64,000 nucleotides of DNA from an uncultured Bacteroidota bacterium (GCA_902526075.1 CABZJM010000004.1:24092-88091); one strand, 5' to 3'; positions 10,286 through 19,584 are shown, numbered from the stretch's first letter. The notes: a model not told the origin generated them from the sequence alone. Numbers and translations are program-made.

Positions 10286-10954
10286 ATGAGTAAGCTATTC
10301 ATTGTACCAACACCTATAGGTAATTTAGGTGATATTACATTTAGAGCAATTGAAACTCTTAAATCAGTTGATTTAATTTTAGCTGAAGATAGCAGAACCT
10401 CACTAAAACTGCTGAAATACTACAATATTGAAAATAATGTTGAGTCTTATCACATGCATAATGAGCACAAAAAGTTATATTCAATGATTGAAAAGCTAAA
10501 TAGTGGTCTTGAGATAGCATTAATCTCTGATGCTGGAACACCTGGTATTTCTGACCCAGGTTTTTTATTGGTTCGTGAGTGTATAAAGAATAACATTGAG
10601 GTTGAATGCCTGCCTGGGGCAACAGCTTTGATTCCAGCACTGATTAATTCAGGTTTACCTTCTGATAGATTTGTATTCGAAGGCTTTCTGCCCGTAAAAA
10701 AGGGAAGAACAAGGAGGCTAAAGGAAATTGCCGATGAAAAGAGAACAGTTATATTTTATGAATCACCCCATAGGATTTTAAAGACATTAAATGATTTACT
10801 AACCTACCATAGTGAAGATAGTAGCATAAGTATTTCCAGAGAACTAACAAAGATGCATGAGGAAAACTTTCACGGAACAGTTAAAGAGTCAATTGAGTAT
10901 TTTCAAAAAAAGAAACCAAAAGGAGAATTTGTAATTATCCTTTCACCAAACTAA
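10286..10954 (+). CDS. rsmI: 16S rRNA 2'-O-ribose C1402 methyltransferase
   Basis: The 222-residue protein belongs to the tetrapyrrole-methylase-fold family that includes RsmI. It starts with LFIVPTPIGNLGDITFRA, followed by LILAEDSRTSLKLL. It has the SAM-binding loop SDAGTPGISDPG at about residue 88 and LPGATALIPAL at about 115. RsmI methylates the ribose of C1402 in 16S rRNA using SAM in the cytoplasm. It is somewhat shorter than the E. coli enzyme, which has an extra C-terminal part; this is common in Bacteroidota. It heads a run of closely spaced plus-strand genes that reaches 13576. Confidence 0.95.
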   Translation: MSKLFIVPTPIGNLGDITFRAIETLKSVDLILAEDSRTSLKLLKYYNIENNVESYHMHNEHKKLYSMIEKLNSGLEIALISDAGTPGISDPGFLLVRECIKNNIEVECLPGATALIPALINSGLPSDRFVFEGFLPVKKGRTRRLKEIADEKRTVIFYESPHRILKTLNDLLTYHSEDSSISISRELTKMHEENFHGTVKESIEYFQKKKPKGEFVIILSPN

Positions 10955-10959
10955 AAAAT

Positions 10960-11376
10960 ATGGATACAAATACAGTTATTACAAATTGGAAAAAAGGAAC
11001 GACAGAGTTTGAGTGTATTAACCCAAATGGTATTTCAACGGTTCTTGGAACTAGTTCAGATGGAGAAAAAAAAATAGCTTCACCAAAAGCAATTATGCTA
11101 GCGTCTTTGGCAGTATGCTCAGCACTAGATGTTATAGCAATTCTCAAAAAGATGCGAGTTGAATTAGATGATTTTAAAATAAATACAACTGCACGCTTAA
11201 CTGACGAGCACCCAAGATATTATGATGAAGTTACAGTGGAGTATCATTTTTTTGGAGAAGATTTAGACAAAGATAAAATAGAAAAATCTGTTGATTTATC
11301 TGTTACTAGGTATTGTGGAGTAATGGAAATGTTTAGGGGTTTTTCCAAAGTTAAAATTGAAATTAAGTACAATTAA
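10960..11376 (+). CDS. OsmC family peroxiredoxin-like protein
   Basis: 138 residues with the two conserved family cysteines, in LAVCSALDV near residue 50 and TRYCGVMEM near 116. OsmC/Ohr proteins reduce organic hydroperoxides with these cysteines in the cytoplasm. This one belongs to the broader OsmC group rather than clearly to Ohr. The gene starts 5 nt after rsmI and lies 3 nt before the next gene, so it is probably in one transcript. Confidence 0.85.
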   Translation: MDTNTVITNWKKGTTEFECINPNGISTVLGTSSDGEKKIASPKAIMLASLAVCSALDVIAILKKMRVELDDFKINTTARLTDEHPRYYDEVTVEYHFFGEDLDKDKIEKSVDLSVTRYCGVMEMFRGFSKVKIEIKYN

Positions 11377-11379
11377 AAA

Positions 11380-12159
11380 TTGCTAGCAGAATTTAATAGA
11401 CATATAAATGATGGCAGGGTTAGTTTTGATGAAGCTAATCACGATTATTTTGTTGATGGTAAAAAGATTAAATTTTCGGTTACTGAAATAATTGATAAGT
11501 TTTTTCCAAAATTTGATAAGGCCTACTGGGCAGAGAGAAAGGCTAAAGAAAAATTAGAACTAGACCACATTGATTATGATTCTGAAATATTAGAGTCAGT
11601 TATAAAACAAATTTTGAATGGTTGGGAAAAAAAGAGAATTGATGCAGCATCAAAAGGGACTATATTACACGAGAGGATAGAAGACTTTTACAACTCTAAA
11701 CTTCACAATGATTATCCACCAGAGTTTGAATATTTCAAAAATTTCCACAATAAATATAAAAGATTAAAACCCTATAGAACAGAATGGAGAATTTATGACA
11801 AACATCTTTCATTGGCTGGTACAGTTGATATGGTTTATGAAAAAGAAAATGGCGAACTATTTATTTTTGATTGGAAAAGAACATCAAAACTAGTAGACCA
11901 AAACAATCAGCCAGTTCTAAAGGATTTTAACTTTGGATACGATGGCTTATCTCATATAGCTGATAATAGTTTTAATAGGTATTCTCTACAACAAAATGTT
12001 TATAAATGTATAATTGAAAAGAATTATAAAAAGAAAATTAGCTCAATGAACTTACTAGTTTTACACCCAAAGTATAATGACTTTATTCATTTAAAATTAC
12101 CGGATATGAAAAAAGAGGCAGAATTTTTGATTCATCAAGCAAAAGAGTTGACCAATTAG
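11380..12159 (+). CDS. PD-(D/E)XK nuclease-superfamily protein (RecB nuclease domain-like)
   Basis: 259 residues starting from TTG at 11380, 3 nt after osmC; no in-frame ATG near this point gives a better start. The RecB-like order of motifs is visible: SVTEII near the N-terminus, GTILHERIEDFY near residue 93, LAGTVDMVYE near 145 and FIFDWKRTS near 160. The aspartates and the DWK lysine would form the metal-binding active site. Such proteins cut or process DNA, often as part of repair or defence. No partner gene is obvious here, so the biological role is open. Confidence 0.7.
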   Translation: MLAEFNRHINDGRVSFDEANHDYFVDGKKIKFSVTEIIDKFFPKFDKAYWAERKAKEKLELDHIDYDSEILESVIKQILNGWEKKRIDAASKGTILHERIEDFYNSKLHNDYPPEFEYFKNFHNKYKRLKPYRTEWRIYDKHLSLAGTVDMVYEKENGELFIFDWKRTSKLVDQNNQPVLKDFNFGYDGLSHIADNSFNRYSLQQNVYKCIIEKNYKKKISSMNLLVLHPKYNDFIHLKLPDMKKEAEFLIHQAKELTN

Positions 12160-12160
12160 C

Positions 12161-13423
12161 GTGGAAGAAAAATTAGACCCGTACGCAGCACTTAGATTTA
12201 AGGAGTTTAATTTTTTCCTTATTATAAGGTTTATACTTGTTTTTGGATGGTCAATGCAGTTTATTATTGTTGAATGGGAGGTGTATAGTTTAACAAAAGA
12301 CCCACTTTCTTTAGGCCTAATTGGCTTGGTTGAAGTTATTCCAGCCATTTCAACAGCACTGTTTGCGGGACATATAGTTGATCAACGGGAAAAAAAGATG
12401 TTATTTGTTCAGTGTATTTTAGCATTTCTGTTAGTTGCTATTGGCTATTATTTTATAACAAGCCCATATGTTTATGATAATTATGAAAATTCTCAAATCT
12501 TAACGGGAATATATGTTTTAGTTTTTTTGGGAGGTTTTATAAGAGCTTTTATTGGCCCTACAATTTTTTCATTAGTTGCTTTGATTGTGCCAAAACGGGT
12601 TTACCCAAATGCAGCAACTTGGAGTAGTTCAACTTGGCAACTAGCAGTTGTACTGGGTCCTGCATTTGCAGGGTTTTCTATTGCATGGATTGGGGTTAAC
12701 AACTCGATGGGGATTGTGTTATCAACCATAGTAATTGGGCTTTTATTAATCGGATTTATAAAAAAGAAACCTATTTTAAACCCCAAGATTGGCGAACCAA
12801 TATTTCAAAGTTTGAAAGCAGGACTAAACTTTGTATATAAAACAAAGGCTATCTTAGTTGCATTGACTCTTGATATGGTTGCTGTTTTATTTGGAGGAGC
12901 AATAGCACTACTACCGATTTACGCACAAGACATATTAAATGTTGGCTCAGAGGGATTTGGAATTTTAAGAGCAGCACCAGCAGTAGGGTCGGTTTTAATG
13001 ATGGTTGCCTCTGCACATATCCCGCTTACAAGGAATGCTGGTAAGAAGCTACTCTTTGCCATTTTTTGTTTTGGAATTTCGATAATTGTATTTGGGGTTT
13101 CTGATATATTCTGGTTATCGGTATTTGCACTATTTATGTATGGATTAACCGATGGTGTATCAATGATTATTAGACAAACTATTTTACAATTAAAAACACC
13201 AGATGAATTTAGAGGAAGAGTTGCTTCCGTAAATTCAATATTTGTTGGTTCATCAAACGAGCTGGGTGCATTTGAAAGTGGGGCAACAGCAAAATTAATG
13301 GGAACAGTACCTGCTGTGGTATTTGGAGGTGTAATGACAATATTAACAGTTGTGTTTACAGCAATTAAATTCCCGAAATTTAGAAAATTAGATTTAACAA
13401 AAGATATGAATGAAAATAAATAA
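12161..13423 (+). CDS. MFS transporter, EntS-like exporter family
   Basis: 420 residues with about 12 predicted membrane segments in the inner membrane. The start is GTG at 12161, one base after the TAG of the previous gene. The loop after helix 2 has the MFS-type motif AGHIVDQREKK. The C-terminal half contains DEFRGRVASVNSIFVGSSNELGA (in part), typical of the MFS_3/EntS group, whose known members export siderophores and drugs. The substrate here is not known. The gene probably belongs to the rsmI-osmC run. Confidence 0.8.
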   Translation: MEEKLDPYAALRFKEFNFFLIIRFILVFGWSMQFIIVEWEVYSLTKDPLSLGLIGLVEVIPAISTALFAGHIVDQREKKMLFVQCILAFLLVAIGYYFITSPYVYDNYENSQILTGIYVLVFLGGFIRAFIGPTIFSLVALIVPKRVYPNAATWSSSTWQLAVVLGPAFAGFSIAWIGVNNSMGIVLSTIVIGLLLIGFIKKKPILNPKIGEPIFQSLKAGLNFVYKTKAILVALTLDMVAVLFGGAIALLPIYAQDILNVGSEGFGILRAAPAVGSVLMMVASAHIPLTRNAGKKLLFAIFCFGISIIVFGVSDIFWLSVFALFMYGLTDGVSMIIRQTILQLKTPDEFRGRVASVNSIFVGSSNELGAFESGATAKLMGTVPAVVFGGVMTILTVVFTAIKFPKFRKLDLTKDMNENK

Positions 13424-13426
13424 ATT

Positions 13427-13576
13427 ATGATTACAGCTATGTATATAGTAGGAGGTTGTGTATTTGCAATATATATATTTCTTCAAATATGGGATATTCA
13501 CAATCAAAAAAAGAGTGATAAAGACAATGATCTTGGTTATTATTCAAGACATAATCAGCCAAAAAAATTGGACTGA
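13427..13576 (+). CDS. Small single-pass membrane protein
   Basis: A 49-codon frame begins 3 nt after the MFS gene stop. It starts MITAMYIVGGCVFAIYIFLQ, one transmembrane helix, followed by a short hydrophilic tail rich in Lys, Asp and Tyr. The tight spacing and clean membrane-then-tail pattern suggest a real gene in the same operon. I recognise no family. It could be a small accessory of the transporter before it, but that is a guess. Confidence 0.55.
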   Translation: MITAMYIVGGCVFAIYIFLQIWDIHNQKKSDKDNDLGYYSRHNQPKKLD

Positions 13577-13584
13577 GAAATGAC

Positions 13585-13613
13585 TTGACAAAACCTAAAC
13601 AACTTATTATCTT
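13585..13613 (+). promoter_or_regulatory. Strong promoter-like element shared with 57979-58007
   Basis: TTGACA at 13585-13590, a 17-nt spacer, then TATCTT at 13608-13613, 18 nt before the start codon at 13632. From the C just before TTGACA to the last T, 29 of 30 bases match the element before the small secreted protein at 58030. The spacer is conserved as well as the hexamers, so this is more than a general housekeeping promoter. A shared sigma factor or activator is likely. Confidence 0.7.
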
Positions 13614-13631
13614 AACTTAAAAATATTCAAG

Positions 13632-14639
13632 ATGAAAAATTTTTTTACGATTTTAGTATTAATTTTCCCATTTATTATGAATGCACAAATAAGCGCAAGT
13701 GGCACAAATAATTCAGGCACCTATTCTTCAGCAGTGGGATATCAAACAACAGCAAGCGGAAATTATTCAACAGCAATGGGATACCAAACAATAGCTAGTG
13801 AAAGTTATTGTACAGCTATGGGATATGCCACTACAGCAAACGGAAGCACCTCTACATCTATGGGGGTAAGTACAATGGCAAGTGGGGATGGTTCAACGGC
13901 AATGGGAAATCAAACAACAGCAAGTGCAAACAACTCAACAGCTATGGGTGCAAGCACAACAGCAAGTGGAAGTGCTTCTACTTCAATGGGGTTAGCTACA
14001 ACAGCAAGTGGGAACAATTCGACTGCAATGGGATTAAGCACAACTGCAAGCGGAAGTGCATCTACAGCAATGGGATTTGCTGCAATGGCGAGTGGAAGTC
14101 GTTCTACAGCAATGGGAATATATACTAAAGCGAGAGATTATGGATCTTTGGTGATTGGACATTACAATTCTTCCGGATCTTCTGTTACTAATAGTGCTAC
14201 ATCTTTTAGCACTTCAAATACGGCTTTTGTAATTGGTAATGGCACCTCATCAGGTTTATCAGATGCATTTAAAGTGATGTTTAATGGTGATGCTACCGTA
14301 AGTAATGACCTCACTGTATTGGGTGACATTGAAGTTCAATCTGATGCAAGATTAAAGTCAAACATTGTATCTCTTGGTTCTACCCTTCCTCAACTATTAC
14401 AAATAGATGGTAAGTCCTATGAGATGAAAGGAAAACAAAAGATAGGTGTGCTTGCACAAGAGATAAAGGAAGTATTTCCTGAGCTTGTAAGTGAGGATGA
14501 CAATGAAATGTTAGCAGTAAACTATCAAGGATTAGTGCCTGTACTTATCAATGCATTGAAAGAGCAAAATAAAATTATAAAAAGCCAGGATCTTAGACTT
14601 TCAAAAATTGAAAAATTATTAGCAAATCTAAATGAGTAG
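13632..14639 (+). CDS. YadA-head-repeat surface fibre protein with C-terminal S74 peptidase/chaperone domain
   Basis: 335 residues with a signal peptide (ending near MNAQ). Residues about 28-165 are ten 14-residue repeats of the form QTTASGNYSTAMGY, the left-handed beta-roll seen in YadA heads, which make trimers. A short linker follows. The C-terminal 100 residues are an S74 intramolecular chaperone, with the self-cleavage type motif SDARLK at residues 237-242 and GVLAQEIKEVFPE. This domain drives trimer assembly and is then cut off in phage tail spikes. There is no T9SS tail. The promoter element at 13585 precedes it, and the next gene overlaps it by 8 nt. Confidence 0.8.
   Translation: MKNFFTILVLIFPFIMNAQISASGTNNSGTYSSAVGYQTTASGNYSTAMGYQTIASESYCTAMGYATTANGSTSTSMGVSTMASGDGSTAMGNQTTASANNSTAMGASTTASGSASTSMGLATTASGNNSTAMGLSTTASGSASTAMGFAAMASGSRSTAMGIYTKARDYGSLVIGHYNSSGSSVTNSATSFSTSNTAFVIGNGTSSGLSDAFKVMFNGDATVSNDLTVLGDIEVQSDARLKSNIVSLGSTLPQLLQIDGKSYEMKGKQKIGVLAQEIKEVFPELVSEDDNEMLAVNYQGLVPVLINALKEQNKIIKSQDLRLSKIEKLLANLNE
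13714..14122 (+). repeat. 42-bp tandem coding repeats (14-residue YadA-head units)
   Basis: About ten degenerate 42-bp units encode the beta-roll repeats of the YadA/S74 protein. The core of each unit codes for S-T-A-M-G preceded by A-S-G or a close variant. Copy number could change by slippage or recombination without breaking the frame, since the unit is a multiple of three. The periodicity also leaves another reading frame open across this stretch, which is not a gene. Confidence 0.85.
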
Positions 14640-16611
14640 AATTTTAGTTTCAATTATCTTTTCACTGTTACAAATCTGTGTATTTGCCACGCAATCAGAT
14701 ACACTAATTTTAGACAGGGTAGTGCTTAAAAGCACTTTAATAAACCAAACCAATCCAGCATTATCGGTTTCCGAAATATCCTACAAGGAAAATGAAATTA
14801 GGCCAATTAATTTTCAGGATGCGATTGATTTTTCACCAGGCCTTTGGATTACAAACAGTGAGAATCAAGCACAAGACAACAGAATGGCAATAAGAGGCTT
14901 TGGAGCTCGATCAGCTTTTGGAATTAGAGGTATTAAAATTATTCTTGACGGAATTCCACTCACAACACCGGATGGTCAATCACAAGTAGATAATATCCCT
15001 TTTGAGCTGATTGAAAATGTAGAGATTATGAAAAGCCTCTCATCCACAAGATATGGAAATGCATCGGGTGGAGTGGTTAGTATAAACACCCTTTCTAACC
15101 TTTCCAATAAATATATTATGGAGGCTGGTTATGGAAGTTATGGTTACAAAAATATTAAAGGAATATACTCAACAAACAGCCAAAAGTCATCCACTATTTT
15201 AAACATTACTCAAGTTGAGAGTGATGGATACAGAGATCATAGTAGCTACTTAAATAAGTCTTTATTTTTCAAGCATACAAGGAAATTCCAAAATATTAAT
15301 TTGAAATTCAATTTTCTTTATTTCGATAGCCCTTACGCTTTTGACCCAGGAGGATTAAGTATTGAATCAGTTGAAGAAAATAGATCACAAGCAAGAGATA
15401 GAAATGAGCTTTATAATTCGCAAGAATCAATTAAACAAATTCAAACCGGAGTAGTTTTAGACTGGGATACAAAACTAGGTGAGGTTAATTCAAACGTATA
15501 TTATAGTAATCGTGATTTTGTAGGATTACTGCCATTTACAAATGGAGGTTATGTTGAATTAGACAGAGATTTCTCTGGTGCAGAAATTAGTATCAAAGAT
15601 AAATCTCAGAATTTTGAATGGATGGTCGGAACGTCAATTCAAGATCAAAGGGACGACAGAAAAAGATTTGAAAATAATGAAGGAGAAAAAGGGTCTATTA
15701 CCCTTGATCAGATTGAGTCTTTTCAGTCTTATGGAGCTTTTGCTCTTGCTTCATACAACAAGAAAAATTATAGTATTCAATCAGGTATTAGGTTTGACCT
15801 ACACGAAATTTCTTTAGATGATAATATTGGAATCGATCAACATTATGTTGAGTATTCTAAATCACTCAAAGCGTTTTCACCTAATGTTGGATTTATTTAT
15901 AACTTAAATAATAATCATGAAGTTTACATAAATTATGGTAAATCTTATGAAACACCATCACTAAGTGAGCTCTCAGCAAATCCAAACGGCGTAGGATTCA
16001 ACGGAGATTTAAGTCCAATGAATTCAAGCGGATTTGACATAGGTTTTAGGAAGAAGTCACAAAATTTATCTTACAGTATTACAGCATTTTATGTTGACAC
16101 AAAGGATGAAATAGTTCGTTACGAATTAGAGGGATTTGAGGGAATGAATTTTTACAGAAATTTAGGCACCTCAAAAAGGGTCGGTGCTGAGGTGGAGGCT
16201 AGCTATAATTTAGGAAAGTCAGGGGTGTTAAATGCATCATATACCCAAGCTAAATATAAATTTAAAAATCAACAAATTAGCGGTGATCTTGCTGGAATCC
16301 CAAAATCCAATTTTGCCCTTGAGTGGCTTTATGGGTACAAGGATTTTGATCTAAAAATGGATTTAAAATATGTAAATTCATTATATGCGGACAATAATAA
16401 TGAAGTAAAAGTTCCTTCGTATTTACTGTCAAATATTGCTCTAAAAAACGAGTTTAATTTCAGAGGGTTTTACCTGGAGGTTGGTTTACACGTAAGAAAT
16501 TTATTCGATGAAAAATATTATGATAATATTAGAACTAATGCATTTGGTAACAGGTTTTACGAACCCGCTTCACTCAGAAGCTTCATCCTTTCAATTAAAA
16601 CCACTTTCTAA
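14632..16611 (+). CDS. TonB-dependent outer membrane receptor
   Basis: 659 residues with a signal peptide (cleaved near CVFA). A plug domain is seen at about 40-155 (MAIRGFGARSAFGIRGIKIILDG, in part; GNASGGVVSI). The rest is a beta-barrel ending in a C-terminal aromatic strand (SFILSIKTTF). It takes up a large or scarce substrate, such as an iron chelate or cobalamin, using TonB energy. It lacks the N-terminal carboxypeptidase-like domain of SusC proteins, so it is probably not a glycan importer. It overlaps the preceding YadA/S74 gene by 8 nt and the following gene by 1 nt, so the three are coupled. Confidence 0.9.
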   Translation: MSRILVSIIFSLLQICVFATQSDTLILDRVVLKSTLINQTNPALSVSEISYKENEIRPINFQDAIDFSPGLWITNSENQAQDNRMAIRGFGARSAFGIRGIKIILDGIPLTTPDGQSQVDNIPFELIENVEIMKSLSSTRYGNASGGVVSINTLSNLSNKYIMEAGYGSYGYKNIKGIYSTNSQKSSTILNITQVESDGYRDHSSYLNKSLFFKHTRKFQNINLKFNFLYFDSPYAFDPGGLSIESVEENRSQARDRNELYNSQESIKQIQTGVVLDWDTKLGEVNSNVYYSNRDFVGLLPFTNGGYVELDRDFSGAEISIKDKSQNFEWMVGTSIQDQRDDRKRFENNEGEKGSITLDQIESFQSYGAFALASYNKKNYSIQSGIRFDLHEISLDDNIGIDQHYVEYSKSLKAFSPNVGFIYNLNNNHEVYINYGKSYETPSLSELSANPNGVGFNGDLSPMNSSGFDIGFRKKSQNLSYSITAFYVDTKDEIVRYELEGFEGMNFYRNLGTSKRVGAEVEASYNLGKSGVLNASYTQAKYKFKNQQISGDLAGIPKSNFALEWLYGYKDFDLKMDLKYVNSLYADNNNEVKVPSYLLSNIALKNEFNFRGFYLEVGLHVRNLFDEKYYDNIRTNAFGNRFYEPASLRSFILSIKTTF

Positions 16612-16994
16612 TGAGGCTTATTGTTTTTTTTATTTGGCTACTTACAGCACTTTCCATAGCACAAGAAAAACCAGAAATGGAGGTCTATATTAAAAATAAT
16701 AATATGAAAAAAGGGTATAGAATTTTAGCAACAACCTTTACCGACTCATTAGTTTTTAAAAAAAAATATAAGGATAGTAATTTTAGCTTAGATTATGTTC
16801 TTAGATATTACTATGCAACTGCAATAGACCTGGGATGCGATAAAAATGAATTGATAAGTATGAGTGGGCTTGTATTTCCGATTGAATCGGCAAAGCCAGA
16901 TGAAATTGTGGATGAGGTTATGTCCTTAATTGGTAATATGTATTACGGAAGAAAAGAGGATAAAGATTTTAAAAGAAAGATTAAGAAAAATTAA
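16611..16994 (+). CDS. Small secreted protein of unknown function
   Basis: 127 residues with a signal peptide (MRLIVFFIWLLTALSIAQ). The mature part is mixed alpha/beta in appearance, with a charged, lysine-rich end. The start codon overlaps the TAA of the TonB receptor by one base, which suggests translational coupling and possibly a shared uptake role. I recognise no family. The 3' end converges with lpxH and overlaps it by 4 nt. Confidence 0.6.
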   Translation: MRLIVFFIWLLTALSIAQEKPEMEVYIKNNNMKKGYRILATTFTDSLVFKKKYKDSNFSLDYVLRYYYATAIDLGCDKNELISMSGLVFPIESAKPDEIVDEVMSLIGNMYYGRKEDKDFKRKIKKN

Positions 16995-17761
16995 GCTACA
17001 TACTTTTTTAGCATCAGATTTTTTCCATCAAATTCAGCATAAGAGAAATGACTAATCCAGTCCCCTAGGTTAATGTATTTAGATTCAGAACTCAGATTCA
17101 ACTCAACCGGGATATGGGAATGTCCAAAGATGAAATAATTGTAATTATTTGTTTCTAGTTTTTTCCTGCAGTATTGAGTCAGCCATTGGTTTTCTATACC
17201 ACTAATATCTTTTTCTGCTGACATTATTTTCTTTTCTTTTGAAAGGAATTGACCAAGTTTAACACCAATATCCGGGTGAATCCAGCTAAAGCACCATTTA
17301 AAAAACTTATTGTTAGTCACAAACTTTTTCATCAACTTATAAGAAACATCTCTAGGCCCTAAACCATCTCCATGGCCAATTAGAAAACTTTTATCATTTA
17401 TTTCAAACTCCTGAGGCTCTGTAATTACTTTTATGCCAAGCTCTTTTTGGAAGTAATCATTAACCCACATATCATGATTTCCTGTAAAGAAGTAAATGGG
17501 AATTCCAGAATCAGAAATTTCTGCAATTTTTCCTAACACCCTAATAAAGCCTTTAGGTACAACTGTTTTATATTCAAACCAAAAGTCAAATAAATCTCCA
17601 AGAAGATAAATTGAATGAGCATCTACTTTTATGAAATCTAGCCATTTTACAAACTTCTTTTCGCGGAGTAAACTCGATTTAGAATCGGGTAGACCTAGGT
17701 GGTTATCAGACGCAAAATATATTTTTTTTCCTTCAGCTACTTTCATTAGTTCTTTGCTCAA
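16991..17761 (-). CDS. lpxH: UDP-2,3-diacylglucosamine diphosphatase
   Basis: Hydrolyses UDP-2,3-diacylglucosamine to lipid X and UMP, the fourth step of lipid A synthesis, at the inner membrane face. The 256-residue protein has the calcineurin-like phosphoesterase motifs ASDNHLG, LLGDLFDFWFEY, FTGNHDMW and, near the C-terminus, FIFGHSHIP. These supply the two-metal site. The HDMW and FDFWFEY motifs are typical of the Bacteroidota LpxH group. queD lies 14 nt upstream on the same strand. Confidence 0.9.
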   Translation of the reverse strand: MSKELMKVAEGKKIYFASDNHLGLPDSKSSLLREKKFVKWLDFIKVDAHSIYLLGDLFDFWFEYKTVVPKGFIRVLGKIAEISDSGIPIYFFTGNHDMWVNDYFQKELGIKVITEPQEFEINDKSFLIGHGDGLGPRDVSYKLMKKFVTNNKFFKWCFSWIHPDIGVKLGQFLSKEKKIMSAEKDISGIENQWLTQYCRKKLETNNYNYFIFGHSHIPVELNLSSESKYINLGDWISHFSYAEFDGKNLMLKKYVA

Positions 17762-17775
17762 AGATATGTAAAAGA

Positions 17776-18225
17776 TTAATTATCAGCAGCAAACCATTCC
17801 GAATAAGAGGTTTCAGTTTCCTCCAATCTAAGAGAGTGAAGGCTAATATTACCTGGCAGTTTTGAAGAGATTTTACTAGCAAAGTCGACTACCATTTCCT
17901 CAATTGTTGGTTGATAATCAGCCATAACTACTTTGTGGCCTTCGATTATTAAATTATTAGCAAGTTCTTTGTGGGGAGAGTTTTTATTAAAAATCACTGA
18001 GTGATCAAATTTTTCAATTATTTCAGAATTGACTATTTTTTTTAGGTCACCAAAATCCATAACCATTCCACATTTTACATTAGAACTATCGTTGACAGGA
18101 ACTCCAATTACTGTCACAAAAAGATTGTAGTTATGACCATGAATATTTTTACATTTTCCATCATATCCGTAAAGAGCATGTGCTGCTTCAAATCTAAACT
18201 TTTTGGTAATTCTAATATTAGGCAT
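17776..18225 (-). CDS. queD: 6-pyruvoyl-tetrahydropterin synthase / 6-carboxy-tetrahydropterin synthase
   Basis: 149 residues. The zinc-binding histidines are in FRFEAAHAL near residue 15 and IHGHNY near 29, and the catalytic cysteine is in CKNIHGH. A late LRLEETETSYSEW motif contains the conserved glutamate. QueD makes 6-carboxytetrahydropterin from dihydroneopterin triphosphate on the way to queuosine. The eukaryotic-type pterin activity cannot be excluded by sequence alone. No other queuosine genes are present in the window. Confidence 0.85.
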   Translation of the reverse strand: MPNIRITKKFRFEAAHALYGYDGKCKNIHGHNYNLFVTVIGVPVNDSSNVKCGMVMDFGDLKKIVNSEIIEKFDHSVIFNKNSPHKELANNLIIEGHKVVMADYQPTIEEMVVDFASKISSKLPGNISLHSLRLEETETSYSEWFAADN

Positions 18226-18258
18226 TTGGTTAATTATTGAGCTCTAAATTTACATCTT

Positions 18259-19584
18259 TTATGAAAGCTTATTAAATGTTTTTCTGAATTTAATTATAAG
18301 AGGAATTGATCTAGATAAAATCCAGAGAGTAAAAGCGTAAAAGACTCCACGCAGCCCAAGTTCATAATGGTCAAACAAAATAATAAATGGAACAAAGATT
18401 ATAAAAGTTGAGAATAGTAATACGTTCCTAAGATCTTTCATCCATCCTAAACCTTTATATATTCCGTCAAAAATAAATGCAATTGAGCAAAGCGGAAGTA
18501 TCACCAGAACTATCCAAAAAATATTATAAAACTCTTGTAAGACAACAGGATCATTATTAAATATTCTTCCTAGAGTATAATAAAAAATAAAACCAATAAT
18601 ACACATAATAATACCAATTTTGACTCCTATTTTTGTCAAATCATTTCCTAATTTCATCAGCACGACATATGATTTTTCACCATACAGCTTTCCGGAAAGT
18701 ATTGTCCCAGCACTTGAATATCCATCAATAATGAATGCGACAAGAAACCAAAGATTAATTGCTATAGTATAAGCAGCGATAAACTCATCTCCATACTTTG
18801 TAGCAAAGGCATTACAGAAATATAATGTCACATTAAGTGAAGCAGTTCTAATAACTAAATTTCCAAACATTTGCATAAAAGATCCAATCTTGGGATTAAA
18901 AGGAAATTTTACAGTAAGCTTAATATTGGTTTTTTTGTACAGTAATATAACGGCAAGAAGTGCCATAGATATTTGCGCAACCAAGCTAGCATAAGCAGCT
19001 CCTTGAATGAACATTGGATCAATAAAGCCCTCAACTCCATAAACTAAGATTAAATCTAGCAGAATATTTAATATAGTCCCAACGATAGCAATTTTCATTG
19101 GGTAGTATGTGTTTTGCAATCCTCGAAATATCCCAAAGATACCTATGGTAAGTAAAGTAAAGGGCAGCCCCCAAACCCTAATATTAAAATATTCAACACA
19201 AAATTTTAGAAGATTACCGCTTGCATTATAAAATTTAAATAGATTCTCTGAGTTGAAGTACGTTATCAATATAATCAAAAAGCTACTGAATATAATAATC
19301 AAAATTCCTTGAGCTGGAAGATCTTTGACTTCCTCTAATTTCTTCTGACCAAGTGCTTGAGCAATAATTGATGCAATTACACTTCTTGTTTGACCAAACA
19401 CCCAAATTAACATGGAAATAAAACTACCTACAATACCAACTGCCCCAAGCGAAATAGTTGCATTTTCATCCATATTTCCAACAATAATTGTATCGGTTAT
19501 TGATAAGATGGGCTCTGCAATTCCAGAAATTAAAGCAGGTATTGCCAGTTTTTGAATGTCGGAAATTTTTACAGACTTTGTCAA
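18259..19584 (-). CDS. MATE family efflux transporter
   Basis: 441 residues with about 12 membrane segments and the two-fold MatE layout. It begins with a short polar region, then LAIPALISGIAEPILSITDTIIVG, and RGLQNTYYPM follows the first half. MATE proteins export cationic drugs or metabolites in exchange for Na+ or H+ at the inner membrane. The start overlaps the end of the upstream acetyltransferase gene by 4 nt, so both are in one transcript. The substrate is unknown. Confidence 0.85.
   Translation of the reverse strand: MTKSVKISDIQKLAIPALISGIAEPILSITDTIIVGNMDENATISLGAVGIVGSFISMLIWVFGQTRSVIASIIAQALGQKKLEEVKDLPAQGILIIIFSSFLIILITYFNSENLFKFYNASGNLLKFCVEYFNIRVWGLPFTLLTIGIFGIFRGLQNTYYPMKIAIVGTILNILLDLILVYGVEGFIDPMFIQGAAYASLVAQISMALLAVILLYKKTNIKLTVKFPFNPKIGSFMQMFGNLVIRTASLNVTLYFCNAFATKYGDEFIAAYTIAINLWFLVAFIIDGYSSAGTILSGKLYGEKSYVVLMKLGNDLTKIGVKIGIIMCIIGFIFYYTLGRIFNNDPVVLQEFYNIFWIVLVILPLCSIAFIFDGIYKGLGWMKDLRNVLLFSTFIIFVPFIILFDHYELGLRGVFYAFTLWILSRSIPLIIKFRKTFNKLS

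Noticed and set aside
13714..14122. Regularly spaced repeats that could suggest a CRISPR array
   Set aside because: The units are contiguous and degenerate, are translated in frame as YadA-head repeats, and there are no unique spacers or cas genes.
13808..14128. A 106-codon open frame in a second frame of the YadA/S74 gene
   Set aside because: It arises because the 42-bp repeat unit keeps a second frame free of stops; its product is a low-complexity repeat rich in Lys, Asn and Cys with no signal or domain.
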